Source: Arthrobacter sp. MYb23 (lineage in GTDB: Bacteria; Actinomycetota; Actinomycetes; Actinomycetales; Micrococcaceae). From it: 64,000 nucleotides of DNA. Below the pieces are notes generated by a model. That model saw only the letters and a list, made by a program, of their open reading frames with translations, had not been told where the DNA came from and did not search any database. Positions within the stretch are counted from its first letter, which is position 1. Each line of letters starts with the position of its first letter. The DNA is taken from contig NZ_PCPR01000015.1 of NCBI RefSeq assembly GCF_002979775.1, forward strand, positions 1 to 64,000, in the 5' to 3' direction. The position numbers and the translations under genes are program-made. This document shows positions 26,877 through 38,195 of this stretch, piece after piece.

Positions 26877-26995
26877 GCCTTCCCGCTGCGTTCCTTCCCA
26901 GTTAGTCCGGAACGCTGCCTGAGCACGACGGGTCAGGCCGCGGAACTTCCTTGATCGCCGCCGGGCAATCCGGAGGCAACTGGGAAGGAGCGCAC

Positions 26996-27400
26996 CTAGC
27001 GCGCGTCCCCGTCCACATAGAACCAGCGCTTGTCTTCCCGGACGAAGCGGCTGATTTCGCGTTGGACGCCGCGTTCGCCGTCGAGCCTGTAGTGCGCAGC
27101 GAACTCCACTGTTCCCGTTGTGTCCAGCGGGCCACCATCCGACGTCGAAACGATGTCCAGCCTGCGCCATTCCATGTCCGAATCGAGGTCCATTGACGCT
27201 GGACGCGTGGAGGCGTGCCAGGTGCGCAGGAGGTAGCCGGAATCAAGGACCACGAAGGCCGAGTAACGGGAGCGCATGAGCTGCCCGGCCGTTGGCGCAT
27301 GGGCGTCGCCGCGGTGAAAGCGTCCGCAACAGTCGTCGTACTGCTCGCCGGAAAGGCAGGGGCAGGCGCCGTTGCGGAGCCGGGCTGAATCAGGGGTCAC
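26996..27400 (-). CDS. YchJ-family protein (SEC-C zinc motif, UPF0225)
   Basis: 134 residues from the chosen GTG (an upstream GTG at 27451 would add 17). SEC-C-type zinc motif CPCLSGEQYDDCCGRFH near the start, then the conserved APTAGQLMRSRYSAFV and TVEFAAHYRLDGE, ending RWFYVDGD. The family resembles the NTF2-like fold with a SecA-type zinc knuckle; function unknown. Start chosen because relatives begin only a few residues before CPC. Confidence 0.85.
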   Translation of the reverse strand: MTPDSARLRNGACPCLSGEQYDDCCGRFHRGDAHAPTAGQLMRSRYSAFVVLDSGYLLRTWHASTRPASMDLDSDMEWRRLDIVSTSDGGPLDTTGTVEFAAHYRLDGERGVQREISRFVREDKRWFYVDGDAR

Positions 27401-27587
27401 GGGGTCCCAATCTGAGGCGAAAAATGAGAGCTGGGCAACATATTTTCCCACGTCATATAACAGCTTCGAAACAACCCCGCCAGAGTGTGGGGCGGGGTGT
27501 GATTCCGTCGGTGCTGGACCTTAGGCTATAGATGCAAGCTGGGTGGGCATTGGGCGCATCACAAAACGACGGCCAGGGGAGGCTAAC

Positions 27588-28439
27588 GTGGAGGATCCGA
27601 CAACACTCGCCATCAACCTGACGTATTTGGGGACACTGGGACTCGCGGTCCTGATGTTCCTGGGCCTCGGGTTGATCGTCATCATCACTCTGGTGATCGC
27701 CGGAGTCGGACGGCTAATCTCGATCATCCTCCTGGCCATGGTGGGAATCTTCCCCAAGAAGGCCACCACACCCATCGTTCGTCTCCCTCAACACCCTGCA
27801 CACGTGCCTGATCCCGCTGCCGACGACGAATTCGTGCCGGCCGCGTTGACGGAGCCCGCCTTCGTGCCAGCTGCTGAAACGGCTCCAGCTGCTGCTTCCG
27901 CTTCCGAACCTTCCGCTCCAGTTGCGCCCAAGCGGGACTTCCTGGGAGATGCCCGACGGCGGCTCTCGGGTGCAACTTCCGCGCTGAAGGAAGGCACGTG
28001 GAAGGCAAAAGTAGACCCCCGCAATCTGCCCAAACCTGCTGAGGTCAAGTCAGTGGTGGAACATCAGACTGCGCACCACCCGATTGTTGTTGCGGCTGCC
28101 AAGGAACCGCCCGTCCTGGCGAAGGACTGGGCGGACGCTGTGGCCGAGGCAGACGAACGTGCGGCCGAACGCGCCAAAGCGCAACAGCCTCCGTCCATCA
28201 AGGTCACTGTCCGCGACCTTGACGAGCCGACGCCATCCTCCAACGGCCAAACGCCGGCTCCCAAGCGTCCGGACTTCCCACCCAAGAGGCCGGATCACGG
28301 ACCCTCACAGACCGGCGATGCAAAGATCCCTACCTCGGGCAATGGGGCCAAGAAACCAGGCCCGGACACTTCCAAGAATGGAAAATCTCCGAGCCCGATT
28401 CGAAAAGGTTCGCTGAGCAGCGCCAGCCGCAACTCGTAG
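27588..28439 (+). CDS. Membrane protein with long disordered Pro/Ala/Lys tail
   Basis: 283 residues. GTG start with AGGGGAGG at good spacing. N-terminal double hydrophobic segment (about 8-60, GLAVLMFLGLGLIVIITLV), then a hydrophilic, Pro/Ala/Lys-rich tail over 200 residues (SNGQTPAPKRPDFPPKRPD). The tail should be cytosolic and disordered. No enzyme motif and no recognised family. Upstream of and convergent with the membrane protein at 28447. Confidence 0.65.
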   Translation: MEDPTTLAINLTYLGTLGLAVLMFLGLGLIVIITLVIAGVGRLISIILLAMVGIFPKKATTPIVRLPQHPAHVPDPAADDEFVPAALTEPAFVPAAETAPAAASASEPSAPVAPKRDFLGDARRRLSGATSALKEGTWKAKVDPRNLPKPAEVKSVVEHQTAHHPIVVAAAKEPPVLAKDWADAVAEADERAAERAKAQQPPSIKVTVRDLDEPTPSSNGQTPAPKRPDFPPKRPDHGPSQTGDAKIPTSGNGAKKPGPDTSKNGKSPSPIRKGSLSSASRNS

Positions 28440-28446
28440 TTCCCGG

Positions 28447-28950
28447 CTAGGCGGCCAACTGCCGGGCCTGGCCAAGCGATGACATGCGTCCGGCGATCCA
28501 AGCACCCAGCCCAGCGCCTATGAGGACTGCCGGTACCCACAGAAACAGATGGCCACTCCACATCCCCGTGGAGAAAAGGTCCATAACTACGTCAACGGTG
28601 CTGGCGGAGTTCCGGGGCGGGTCGCCGTCGAGCATGAACACTCCGTAACGCGCCATCCATACCGGACCCTCCACAGCTAGCGCAGCCAGCAAAGCTACAA
28701 AGCTGGCAAGGAGGGCCCAAAGTCCGGTCAATAGCCCAAAGCGGAAGGATCGAGCTCTGCAGGCAGCGGCCAAAGCGACAAGCAGCAGGACGAGCGCCGG
28801 CACAGGAACGGTCACCATGAGCACCCCTGGACGCCCCTCAGACAGCTGAAGGCGGGACGCTATGGCCACGGCTGCAGCGACAATAATGCCGCCAGCCAGT
28901 GGCAGGATCACCGCCATCTTCAGAAGAGAAGGCGAACGATCGGTCTCCAT
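28447..28950 (-). CDS. Four-helix membrane protein, unknown
   Basis: 167 residues with four hydrophobic segments (about 12-33, 45-65, 72-92 and 132-154), a short extracytoplasmic loop between the third and fourth, and a small C-terminal tail. No family recognised and no motif pointing to a transporter. ATG start; convergent with the gene at 27588, 7 nt apart. Confidence 0.65.
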   Translation of the reverse strand: METDRSPSLLKMAVILPLAGGIIVAAAVAIASRLQLSEGRPGVLMVTVPVPALVLLLVALAAACRARSFRFGLLTGLWALLASFVALLAALAVEGPVWMARYGVFMLDGDPPRNSASTVDVVMDLFSTGMWSGHLFLWVPAVLIGAGLGAWIAGRMSSLGQARQLAA

Positions 28951-29014
28951 GGGTCAACTCTAAATAGCTGCCCATCAGGACGCCATAGGGCTACACCACG
29001 AGTCGCGGGACCAG

Positions 29015-29506
29015 TCAGGCGGCCAACTGCCGGAAAGCGGCACCGTGGTAGATCAACGGCTTGGATTCGTGGTTGATGGTGGTCGCTTTGACCTCCAGAA
29101 CGACGATCGCGTGATCCCCGGCGGGCGTCTCAGACACAACTTCGCACTCGAAGCCCAACACGGCGCCGTCAATCAGCACCGCACCAGAATCGCTCACGCT
29201 GGTGTCCAAACCAGCAAAACGGTCACGGGTCTTGGAGGCCAGCTGGAGTGCCGCCGCTTCCTGTCCCTCGGCCAGCACCGAAACGCCCAAACGCTGGGCC
29301 TGGCGGAGCTTCGGCCAGGTTGTGGAGGAGTTCTGCACCGCGAACATCACCAGTGGCGGCTCGAGTGACACCCCCACCGTAAAGGAGGATGCCACCAACG
29401 CTTCCGGCGTGAAATCCACCATCGCGCTGAAGGCAGCAACTCCGGACGGGAACTGCGCAAATGCTGCCTTGATGGCCGCCGTTTCTTCCACTGTGGTCTG
29501 TGTCAT
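29015..29506 (-). CDS. Flavin reductase-like FMN-binding protein
   Basis: 163 residues of the flavin-reductase (HpaC/DszD) fold: FAQFPSGVAAFSA, the conserved VASSFTVGVSLEPPLVMFAVQNSS flavin/NADH region, and FRQLAA at the end. It reduces free FMN or FAD with NAD(P)H for partner monooxygenases, or acts on its own. ATG 29506 follows GGGGACAGCGGA; the longer open frame upstream is not needed. Divergent from the aldo/keto reductase. Confidence 0.9.
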   Translation of the reverse strand: MTQTTVEETAAIKAAFAQFPSGVAAFSAMVDFTPEALVASSFTVGVSLEPPLVMFAVQNSSTTWPKLRQAQRLGVSVLAEGQEAAALQLASKTRDRFAGLDTSVSDSGAVLIDGAVLGFECEVVSETPAGDHAIVVLEVKATTINHESKPLIYHGAAFRQLAA

Positions 29507-29804
29507 TCCGCTGTCCCCTTCGTGCGTTTCTTGAGTTCCCTTCCCATAATTCACCTGCTTCCGGGAACAGCAATATTTGTTGATCCGCAAGACATTTGTG
29601 TTGCTGCGTGTCAAGAAATATCGCGAAGTAAGGCCTGTTCCATTACCTCGCAAGACGAAAAACGAAGAAGTTCTACCGCTTGCGTTTATGGCTCCGGCGG
29701 GCGTGTGTAGCCTCGATTGAACATCCCGTCCATGACCAGACTCAGGTTTGGACACCAAAACCGTCCCACCAGACACCAGCACTGTCCCACCACAGGAAGC
29801 CGAC

Positions 29805-30839
29805 ATGAGCCTCAACGAGCTACGAACGCTTGGACGCACTGGCGCCCTGATCAGCCCCCTCACGCTGGGCACCCTGAATTTCGGCACCGGCGCCGCTCCG
29901 ACGGGTCCTGCCGAGAGCATCCGCATCATCAAGGCCGCCCTCGACGCAGGTATCACCAGCGTTGACACCGCAGACATCTACTCCCAGGGCGAAGCCGAGA
30001 CTGTGGTTGGCCAGGCCATCCACAGCCGGCGCGACGACGTTTTCCTGGCCACCAAGTTCCACGGCCAGATGGGTTCCAACCCGGCACACGCCGGCAACTC
30101 ACGCCGGTGGATCGTCCGGGCTGTTGAGGACAGCTTGAGGCGGCTGAACACGGACAGGATCGACCTCTACCAAGCGCACCGTCCGGACTACAACACCGAT
30201 CTCCTTGAGACCATCACCGCGCTCAACGACCTCATCCGCCAGGGCAAGATTCTCTATTACGGCACGTCCGTGTTCAGCCCGGCCCAGCTTGTCGAGGCCC
30301 AGTGGATCGCCAACACCAACCACCTGACGCCGCCCGTTGTGGACCAGGTTCCCTATTCGCTGTTGGTGCGCGCCAACGAACGCGACGTTTTCCCCATTAC
30401 CCAGCAATACGGCGTCGGGGTTTTGAGTTACGGACCGCTCGACGGCGGATGGCTGGCTGGCGGTTATCGCGTCGGCGGGGGCCAGCCGGAGAGTTCGCGA
30501 TCGGCCGCGGTTCCGGGCCGTTTCGACGTCAACGCGCCCTTTAACCAAGGCAAGCTGCACGCAGCTGATGCCCTCGCCCAGCTTGCGGCACGCCATGGGT
30601 TGACCCTGATACAGCTAGCCGTCGCCTTCGCCCTGAACCACCCGGCGGTGACCAGCGTGGTCATCGGACCGCGGACCGAGGATCACCTCACCGATTACTT
30701 GAAGGCCGCAGATGTGGTGCTCAGCGAGGCGGTCCTCGACGAAATTGACGACATCGTGGCCCCGGCCGTGAACTTCCTGGAGCGCGACGCCGGAACAGTT
30801 GCCCCGCACCTTGAGTACCCGGAATTACGACGCCGTTAG
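29805..30839 (+). CDS. Aldo/keto reductase
   Basis: 344 residues, (beta/alpha)8 NADPH oxidoreductase. Catalytic set visible: D54, Y59 (VDTADIYSQG), K84 (LATKFHG) and H125 (YQAHRPD). C-terminal cofactor signature VVIGPRTEDHLTDYL. ATG 29805 has AGGAAG 6 nt upstream; the frame begins 19 codons earlier without a binding site. Substrate unknown. Confidence 0.93.
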   Translation: MSLNELRTLGRTGALISPLTLGTLNFGTGAAPTGPAESIRIIKAALDAGITSVDTADIYSQGEAETVVGQAIHSRRDDVFLATKFHGQMGSNPAHAGNSRRWIVRAVEDSLRRLNTDRIDLYQAHRPDYNTDLLETITALNDLIRQGKILYYGTSVFSPAQLVEAQWIANTNHLTPPVVDQVPYSLLVRANERDVFPITQQYGVGVLSYGPLDGGWLAGGYRVGGGQPESSRSAAVPGRFDVNAPFNQGKLHAADALAQLAARHGLTLIQLAVAFALNHPAVTSVVIGPRTEDHLTDYLKAADVVLSEAVLDEIDDIVAPAVNFLERDAGTVAPHLEYPELRRR

Positions 30840-31003
30840 CCGCCTTGCGTTGTGAGGCCTCCTCTGCGTCCGTTGCTCCTGATTAGGCGCGCAGAGCGGG
30901 CCCCACAACAAGGTATTGACGCAGGTTCGGCCGCGGCGTGATCCTTGACCTAGGTGCTGCGGCACTCCGCAGCGTTTAGCTTCCAGTAGAACGCCGCCGT
31001 CCC

Positions 31004-32107
31004 ATGTCCAAACACCACGTCAAGCAAAGAGCAACGAAAGCTGCCAACCCAGGGCAGCCGACCGAAGGCCCTCTGACCCACGAAGAACTTCAGCTGTCCG
31101 GGCGCAACCATTCCATGCCCCTCGAGGCCCTGCACGACGACATCACGCCGGCGGGGCTGCATTACCTGCTGATCCATTTCGACATCCCGCACGTTTCCGC
31201 TGAGACATGGCGGCTTCGACTCGGGGGCGCCGTTGACCGGAGCCTCGAGCTAAGTCTTGCGGACATCAAAGCCCGGCCCGCCGTCACCATGCCCGTCACT
31301 CTTGAATGCGCCGGAAACGGGCGGTCGCTTCTGCAGCCGCGTCCCGTCAGCCAACCCTGGGTTCTCGGTGCCGTGGGCACGGCGGAGTGGACCGGAACCC
31401 CGTTGGCGCCCTTGCTGGAGGAAGCAGGCCTGGCGAGTGACGCCGTCGAACTTGTCTTCACCGGTGCGGACAACGGCATCCAAGGCGGCGTCGAGGAACC
31501 GTACGCGCGCAGCCTGTCGGTTGCGGAAGCCATGCATCCTGAAGTCATGCTGGTCTACGCCATGAACGGCAGTCCGCTGCCTATTCAGCACGGCTTTCCG
31601 CTGCGGTTGCTGGTGCCTGGTTGGTACGGCATGGCGAGCGTGAAGTGGCTGACATCGATCGAAGCTGTGACGTCCCGGTTCATGGGCTTCCAGCAGGCGG
31701 TCGCGTACCACTACCTTCAAGGACCTGATGGGCCGGGGCTGCCCGTATCCCATATTCGCGTCCGTTCCCTGATGATTCCGCCCGGAATTCCGGACTTCTA
31801 CACTCGGCGGCGCGTGGTGGAGGCTGGCCCCGTGATGCTGCACGGACGCGCATGGTCCGGGCACGGCGAGGTGGATCGCGTGGAGGTGGGGATCGACGGC
31901 GAGTGGATGCCAGCGCACCTCGAACCGGCTCTGGGCGACTTTGCCTGGCGGTCGTGGTCCATGGTGTGGGTCGCGAGTCCCGGTGAGCACATCCTGCGGT
32001 GTAGGGCCATGGATTCCACAGGCGCGCTCCAGCCCACTGGACAGGTGTGGAACTACCAGGGCATCGGGAACAACATGGCGCAAGTGATTGAGGTGACGGT
32101 GCGGTAG
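31004..32107 (+). CDS. Sulfite-oxidase-family molybdenum enzyme
   Basis: 367 residues. Molybdopterin domain with the Mo-ligating Cys102 in LECAGNGRS, RLLVPGWYGMASVKWL, then a C-terminal Mo-co dimerisation domain (VSHIRVRSLMIPPG, WSGHGEVDRVEVGIDG, GQVWNYQGIGNN). No signal peptide or Tat motif, so it appears cytosolic, unlike many bacterial relatives. It may oxidise sulfite or act as a reductase of oxidised sulfur groups; partners are not encoded nearby. Confidence 0.92.
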   Translation: MSKHHVKQRATKAANPGQPTEGPLTHEELQLSGRNHSMPLEALHDDITPAGLHYLLIHFDIPHVSAETWRLRLGGAVDRSLELSLADIKARPAVTMPVTLECAGNGRSLLQPRPVSQPWVLGAVGTAEWTGTPLAPLLEEAGLASDAVELVFTGADNGIQGGVEEPYARSLSVAEAMHPEVMLVYAMNGSPLPIQHGFPLRLLVPGWYGMASVKWLTSIEAVTSRFMGFQQAVAYHYLQGPDGPGLPVSHIRVRSLMIPPGIPDFYTRRRVVEAGPVMLHGRAWSGHGEVDRVEVGIDGEWMPAHLEPALGDFAWRSWSMVWVASPGEHILRCRAMDSTGALQPTGQVWNYQGIGNNMAQVIEVTVR

Positions 32108-32128
32108 CCAGGTGGTCAGACGCGCCAC

Positions 32129-33520
32129 TCAGAACCTCCCGATTAGCCGATAGCCGAGCTGCCTTGTCCGCATGCTGTACCTCACGGCAAGAAGAAGCGA
32201 TGCCACAGCTGTGGAGGCAACGGCAACCATCGCCGATTCCCACACCAAGATCCCGAGGATGGCAATCGGGATGGTTATCAAATAAGTGACGACGGTTGAT
32301 GGCAGGGAGAGCCACGACGCCCGCTGTTCCACCGTCAAGATCTCCCCGCACAAATTCTCTACAACATAGGCGGGTACTGCGATGAGATAGGCAGCAGTCA
32401 GTATCCACACCAATCCGACGTCAACCTCATTGCCGCCCAAGACCTTGGCAAGAACGGGCACGGCGGCCGCCACACCAGCCGCTGCGATGAAACTGGGCCA
32501 CACAACATACTTACGCGAACGTTGCACCACAGCGTGGGCGTCCTGCTGGCTTCTGCCCCGGGAGTACCCAACAAATACACCAACAGCGCTGAGCGTCGCC
32601 TGGGGAACCCGACAGTAGAGAGTCCAGATCCTCGTAGCCACCGCTGCCGCGGCAACAGTGGCTACGTCCAAACGGCTGATGAGCATGAAGGGCACCACGG
32701 CCGCGGCGTAGTTGTTCATTTGCCTCAACCCGACACCGAGGCTTGTTACAAACATCTCCCGGGTCAGCGGGATGATCCGGGGTTGATCAGTCTCACCTAC
32801 CCTTTCCCCACGACCTCGGGAGAAATGCCGCACGAGGACAAATACCCCGCAGGCAGCAGTGAGAACCTGAGCGATCACCGTCGCGATGGCCACCGCCATC
32901 ACCGGGTTGGCTGCCAGCACATTTATCGGGCCGTAAACCAAGGCGGCATTGAACGCCGCATTCAACACGAACACGGCGACAATGAGGACAATCGAAGGGC
33001 GTTGTCGCCCCACGATGCGGAGGGTGACCGAAACGGCGGCCAGAGCCAAAGTGAAGGGAATGCCCACCATGCGTACGGTCAAGTAATCGGTGGCTATGGC
33101 AGCCACAGCAGGCTCGGAACCTACAACGTCAAAGATCAGGGGAACAACCCGGGTGACCACCATTCCGGCTGCAGTCCAAACGGCAGCAACGATCAGCAGC
33201 GCGGCAAACAATTTAGGCAATAACCTGCTGGCATGATTCCGCCCTTCGGCGCGAGCCAATTTCACAGCAAAAACATCGATGATTCCCGCGAAGAAGGCCA
33301 TAAAGAGCGCGGTCACGAGATCGCCCAAACCTATGCCGGCCACCATGAGGGCGCCAAAAGGGGCCACAAAGGCCAGGTCGATAGCTCCATTTCCGGCGCT
33401 CAGGAGATCGACTGCAAACATGGTCCCGGCCAGGGAAGCGAACGTCCGAGGAGAAAGGACAGTGTGGGCAGCAGCGCTCGATGCCGCCGGGTCCTCCGTT
33501 GAACTGATTCGTTGTGACAT
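32129..33520 (-). CDS. MATE-family multidrug/metabolite exporter
   Basis: 463 residues with about twelve membrane segments in two MatE halves. Recognisable are DLVTALFMAFFAGI in the first and RQMNNYAAAVVPFMLISRL with ATRIWTLYCRVPQATLSAVG in the second. These carriers export cationic compounds using Na+ or H+ gradients. ATG 33520 chosen; a GTG 18 nt upstream is possible. The gene and its upstream 250 bp are visibly less GC-rich than the neighbours. Confidence 0.9.
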   Translation of the reverse strand: MSQRISSTEDPAASSAAAHTVLSPRTFASLAGTMFAVDLLSAGNGAIDLAFVAPFGALMVAGIGLGDLVTALFMAFFAGIIDVFAVKLARAEGRNHASRLLPKLFAALLIVAAVWTAAGMVVTRVVPLIFDVVGSEPAVAAIATDYLTVRMVGIPFTLALAAVSVTLRIVGRQRPSIVLIVAVFVLNAAFNAALVYGPINVLAANPVMAVAIATVIAQVLTAACGVFVLVRHFSRGRGERVGETDQPRIIPLTREMFVTSLGVGLRQMNNYAAAVVPFMLISRLDVATVAAAAVATRIWTLYCRVPQATLSAVGVFVGYSRGRSQQDAHAVVQRSRKYVVWPSFIAAAGVAAAVPVLAKVLGGNEVDVGLVWILTAAYLIAVPAYVVENLCGEILTVEQRASWLSLPSTVVTYLITIPIAILGILVWESAMVAVASTAVASLLLAVRYSMRTRQLGYRLIGRF

Positions 33521-33775
33521 TACGCCACAAGCTAACACACATTATTTGCCTATTCATGCTTCCCAGAGGTTTACCAAAATTACTTTGATCGACATTTCTG
33601 GTGATATGGAATTACGTCAGAATGCCGCTTCATCGGATTACGGCAGGCATACCGAAAATGCTGAATTGCTGCAAGTCACATTCATTGGGTTCGTTTCTCA
33701 CGGGCCCACCCGGCGCCCTTGACGCCTTAAAACTGGGTCTGCCGTGCACACATCCCGGATATCGGCGACAATTCA

Positions 33776-34156
33776 ATGATGAGCATCCCGTCCTCGTCCC
33801 CGGCCAACGTCCGAGTCGACGCTTGGCTGTGGGCGATCCGTGCCTACAAGACCCGTTCCGCTGCCACCGCCGCCTGCCGGGCCGGGCACATCCGCGTCAA
33901 CGGGAACCCGGTTAAGGCATCGCAGAGCGTGATCATTGGAGACACCATCCGCGTCCGGGAGTCAGGCTGGGAGCGGATCCTTGAGGTGCGGCGACTCATC
34001 GCGAAGCGGGTAGGGGCAGAAGCCGCGTCCCACTGCTTCACCGACCACACTCCCCCGCGCCCCGTCGCCCCTAAACTCGGACTCCCCCAGCGCGACCGCG
34101 GCGCCGGCCGACCCACCAAGAAGGACCGCCGGGATATGGAGAAGCTGCGGGGCTAG
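33776..34156 (+). CDS. S4-domain RNA-binding protein (HslR/Hsp15-like)
   Basis: 126 residues. S4 domain at about 13-62: VRVDAWLWAIRAYKTRSAAT, then RVNGNPVKASQSVIIGDTIRV. The C-terminus is basic and Pro-rich (RGAGRPTKKDRRDMEKLRG). Relatives (E. coli HslR) bind stalled 50S subunits carrying tRNA after heat shock. Two consecutive ATG codons; the first is used here. Confidence 0.9.
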   Translation: MMSIPSSSPANVRVDAWLWAIRAYKTRSAATAACRAGHIRVNGNPVKASQSVIIGDTIRVRESGWERILEVRRLIAKRVGAEAASHCFTDHTPPRPVAPKLGLPQRDRGAGRPTKKDRRDMEKLRG

Positions 34157-34174
34157 GCGGACCCTCACTGATGG

Positions 34175-34183
34175 TTATCCACA
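34175..34183 (+). promoter_or_regulatory. Isolated perfect DnaA-box sequence
   Basis: TTATCCACA matches the DnaA-box consensus exactly. It stands alone upstream of the lipoprotein gene, with no cluster of boxes or AT-rich unwinding element, so it is not an origin. A titration or promoter role is possible; so is chance. Confidence 0.3.
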
Positions 34184-34267
34184 GGCCGCATTTTCTGACA
34201 TGAATGGTTGCCCGTTCCCGGCCTAGACTGACCGGCACACCGCCAAACAGCTGCTGGGGAGCCTGTC

Positions 34268-35895
<1,628 letters not shown>

Positions 35896-35912
35896 GCCCA
35901 GTCCTCACGCGT

Positions 35913-36042
35913 CTACTTGCCAACTCCGTCAGCGAGACCACAGATGTAGGTCATGGTCGTTGTCTTGGTGGGTTCATCGCGGATGATGCCCGCGCTCTCA
36001 GAGACGCTAAAGGTCACTTCAGCGAACGCGGGGGGCGATGGT
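35913..36042 (-). pseudogene. Possible 3' remnant of a coding sequence
   Basis: The minus strand reads open for 43 codons, with protein-like composition and a stop at 35913: AEVTFSVSESAGIIRDEP followed by MTYICGLADGVGK. The frame is closed upstream by TGA and has no usable start. It looks like the C-terminal end of a lost gene. No family identified; chance is possible. Confidence 0.3.
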
Positions 36043-36284
36043 CAAAACGTGCACAGCTTCACCCGGCTGTCACCTTAGTGTTTGGTGGCAAGCTGACAGC
36101 CAAGTGGGGGCTGCGCCTGCCCACTAATTTGGGTCTACTGAATTCTCAGAGAACGCGGACGCCAGACTTGAAGAAAGCCGTACCCGGCGAACCCCGAGCT
36201 GTTGAACGACGGATTTCCGGCGGGTTTAGTACATTGCAACGCGATCTCATCGATGTGAAATTCGCGTCCGTAGAGTCGTGCTTT

Positions 36285-37892
36285 ATGAGACGAAAGAACC
36301 TGTTGCGCGCCTGCGCCTTATCAGTCCTGACAGCTCTCTTGCTGGGGAGTTCAAGTATCGCCTTCGCGGCGGAAGTGCCGTATCCGGTGTCTGCCACCAT
36401 CGAGGTCGGAGGAGAAATCATCGATATGGCGGTCGATGAAACGAGCGGTACCGTATACGTCCTCAAGGGTCAGTCACAAGTGATGCCGACCACCTATTCA
36501 CTCGTTGTCATCAACGGCACCACAGTCACGGCCACCATCCCGATTGATGGAACAGCACGCCGGATAGGGGTCGATTCCGGTGATCATACGGTCTACGTCA
36601 CGACAGGGGACAAGGTCGTCGTGATCAAGGGGACATCGGTGACCAATACGGTACCTGTCGGCTGGGGAGCACATAACGTGGCCGTGGATTCGAGTACCCA
36701 CACGGCTTACGTCGCACAGATAGACGGGGCCAGCGTAGCCCTCATCAACGGCGGAAGTGTCACAAGCACGGTTCCCACCGGCCCGTTTCCGAGTGACCTG
36801 GTGGTCGATTCGATGACTCACACCGCTTATGTTCTGGTCGAGGCAGGGACCGGCGGCGGCGGATGGGTGTACAGCGCGATCCAACCCATCGTCAACGGCA
36901 TCCCGACGCAAGAAGTCTGGGGTGCGCTGCCCACGATAGGCCCCCTTGCCTTCGATCCAGTGGAAAATCGGCTCCTGTTCTGGAATATGGAAAACGTGGC
37001 GGAGTACAAGGACGGCAAAGTAACCCAGTTCCCGGACTTCTTTCCCAATAGCGATAGAGCGCGCATGTTGACTTACGACGCCGAAACGCGGACGTTCTTC
37101 TTCGCGAAGTCTCTTGGGGGCAACGAGAGCGGCTATGAGCTCACAGCAGAGAGGGACGGCCGTTTTGAAAGCCTCGGGAAATTCACCCTCGGGCGTGGCC
37201 GAATGGTCGTCGACACGGTGCATGACAAAGTCCTGCTGGAGCAACTGGACAAGGTCATCGTTATGGACAGCAAGTGGCCGGACCCGAAGGCTCCGCAGGG
37301 TCGGGATGCCGACGGTTTCGCGGACGTACTGGCCCGAGACGGGGCAGGGAACCTGTGGATGTACCCCGGTAACGGCACCGGGGGCTGGCTCCCCCAGCGG
37401 CAAGTTGGCACGGGCTGGAATGTCATGTCCGAGCTGACCGTGCCCGGTGACTTCAACGGCGACGGTTTCTCCGATGTCCTTGCCCGTGATGCGGTCGGCT
37501 ACCTGTGGATGTATCCAGGTGACGGTACGGGTGGATGGTTGCCGCGGGTCCGTGTGGGCTCCGGCTGGAACGCCATGTCTGCTCTGACCGGACCCGGTGA
37601 CTTCAACGGCGACGGCTTCGCGGACCTCCTTGCCCGCGATGGGGCAGGAAATCTATGGATGTACCCCGGCAACGGCAAAGGCGGCTGGCTCCCCCAAGTC
37701 CAGGTCGGCTGCGGTTGGAACGCCATGTCAGAGCTGACCGGCCCCGGTGACTTCAACGGCGACAGCTACGCCGACCTCCTAGCCCGCGACGGGGCAGGAA
37801 ATCTATGGATGTACCCCGGCAACGGCAAAGGCGGCTGGCTTCCCCAAGTCCGGGTGGGCTCCGGCTGGAACGCCATGAGCCCCGTCCTCTAG
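36285..37892 (+). CDS. Secreted beta-propeller-like protein with four VCBS/FG-GAP repeats
   Basis: 535 residues from ATG 36285 (MRRKNLLRACAL, signal peptide ending IAFA). Residues about 30-330 hold YncE-like strands repeating VAVDSSTHTAYV-type motifs. The C-terminus has four 50-residue repeats, each with (G/D)GF-DVLARDG-GNLWMYPGNG-GGWLP and GDFNGDG calcium-binding-type loops. The last two repeats are almost identical at the DNA level. Likely exported and surface-bound or released. A strong hairpin follows the stop. Confidence 0.78.
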   Translation: MRRKNLLRACALSVLTALLLGSSSIAFAAEVPYPVSATIEVGGEIIDMAVDETSGTVYVLKGQSQVMPTTYSLVVINGTTVTATIPIDGTARRIGVDSGDHTVYVTTGDKVVVIKGTSVTNTVPVGWGAHNVAVDSSTHTAYVAQIDGASVALINGGSVTSTVPTGPFPSDLVVDSMTHTAYVLVEAGTGGGGWVYSAIQPIVNGIPTQEVWGALPTIGPLAFDPVENRLLFWNMENVAEYKDGKVTQFPDFFPNSDRARMLTYDAETRTFFFAKSLGGNESGYELTAERDGRFESLGKFTLGRGRMVVDTVHDKVLLEQLDKVIVMDSKWPDPKAPQGRDADGFADVLARDGAGNLWMYPGNGTGGWLPQRQVGTGWNVMSELTVPGDFNGDGFSDVLARDAVGYLWMYPGDGTGGWLPRVRVGSGWNAMSALTGPGDFNGDGFADLLARDGAGNLWMYPGNGKGGWLPQVQVGCGWNAMSELTGPGDFNGDSYADLLARDGAGNLWMYPGNGKGGWLPQVRVGSGWNAMSPVL

Positions 37893-37918
37893 AGGCTTCA
37901 GGGGAAGTAACAAAACGA

Positions 37919-37946
37919 CGCCGGCACCCGTCCCCGGGTGCCGGCG
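37919..37946 (+). terminator. GC-rich hairpin after the VCBS gene
   Basis: CGCCGGCACCCG and CGGGTGCCGGCG form a perfect 12-bp stem with a TCCC loop, 26 nt past the stop codon. The following T-run is weak (ACTTTACC), so termination is likely but not certain. Confidence 0.6.
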
Positions 37947-38073
37947 CAACGACTTTACCAGCGGTTCCATGGTCCCGGGACCTACACCGTTTTGTCCTAC
38001 AACCCCCGAGGCAAACCCTGCCAATTGCGTTAAAGAAGAAAAGCACCAGTTCCGAAGAACTGATGCTTCCCAG

Positions 38074-38149
38074 TGGTGGCTCCGACCGGCGTCGATCCGG
38101 TGACCTTTCGATTTTCAGTCGAACGCTCTACCAACTGAGCTACAGAGCC
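38074..38149 (-). tRNA. tRNA-Phe (GAA)
   Basis: Cloverleaf on the minus strand: acceptor GGCTCTG/CGGAGCC, D-arm GCTCAGTTGGTAGAGC, anticodon loop CTGAAAA giving GAA, T-arm CCGGATCGACGCCGG. The 3' CCA is encoded. Last of three tRNAs in one orientation. Confidence 0.95.
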
Positions 38150-38195
38150 TAGGTGACATGTCACCTTGAGAACCGAATTTCTTCAGCGCTCAGAG

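Noticed and set aside
34175..34183. Replication origin
   Set aside because: A single DnaA box with no further boxes, no AT-rich element and no dnaA/dnaN neighbours.
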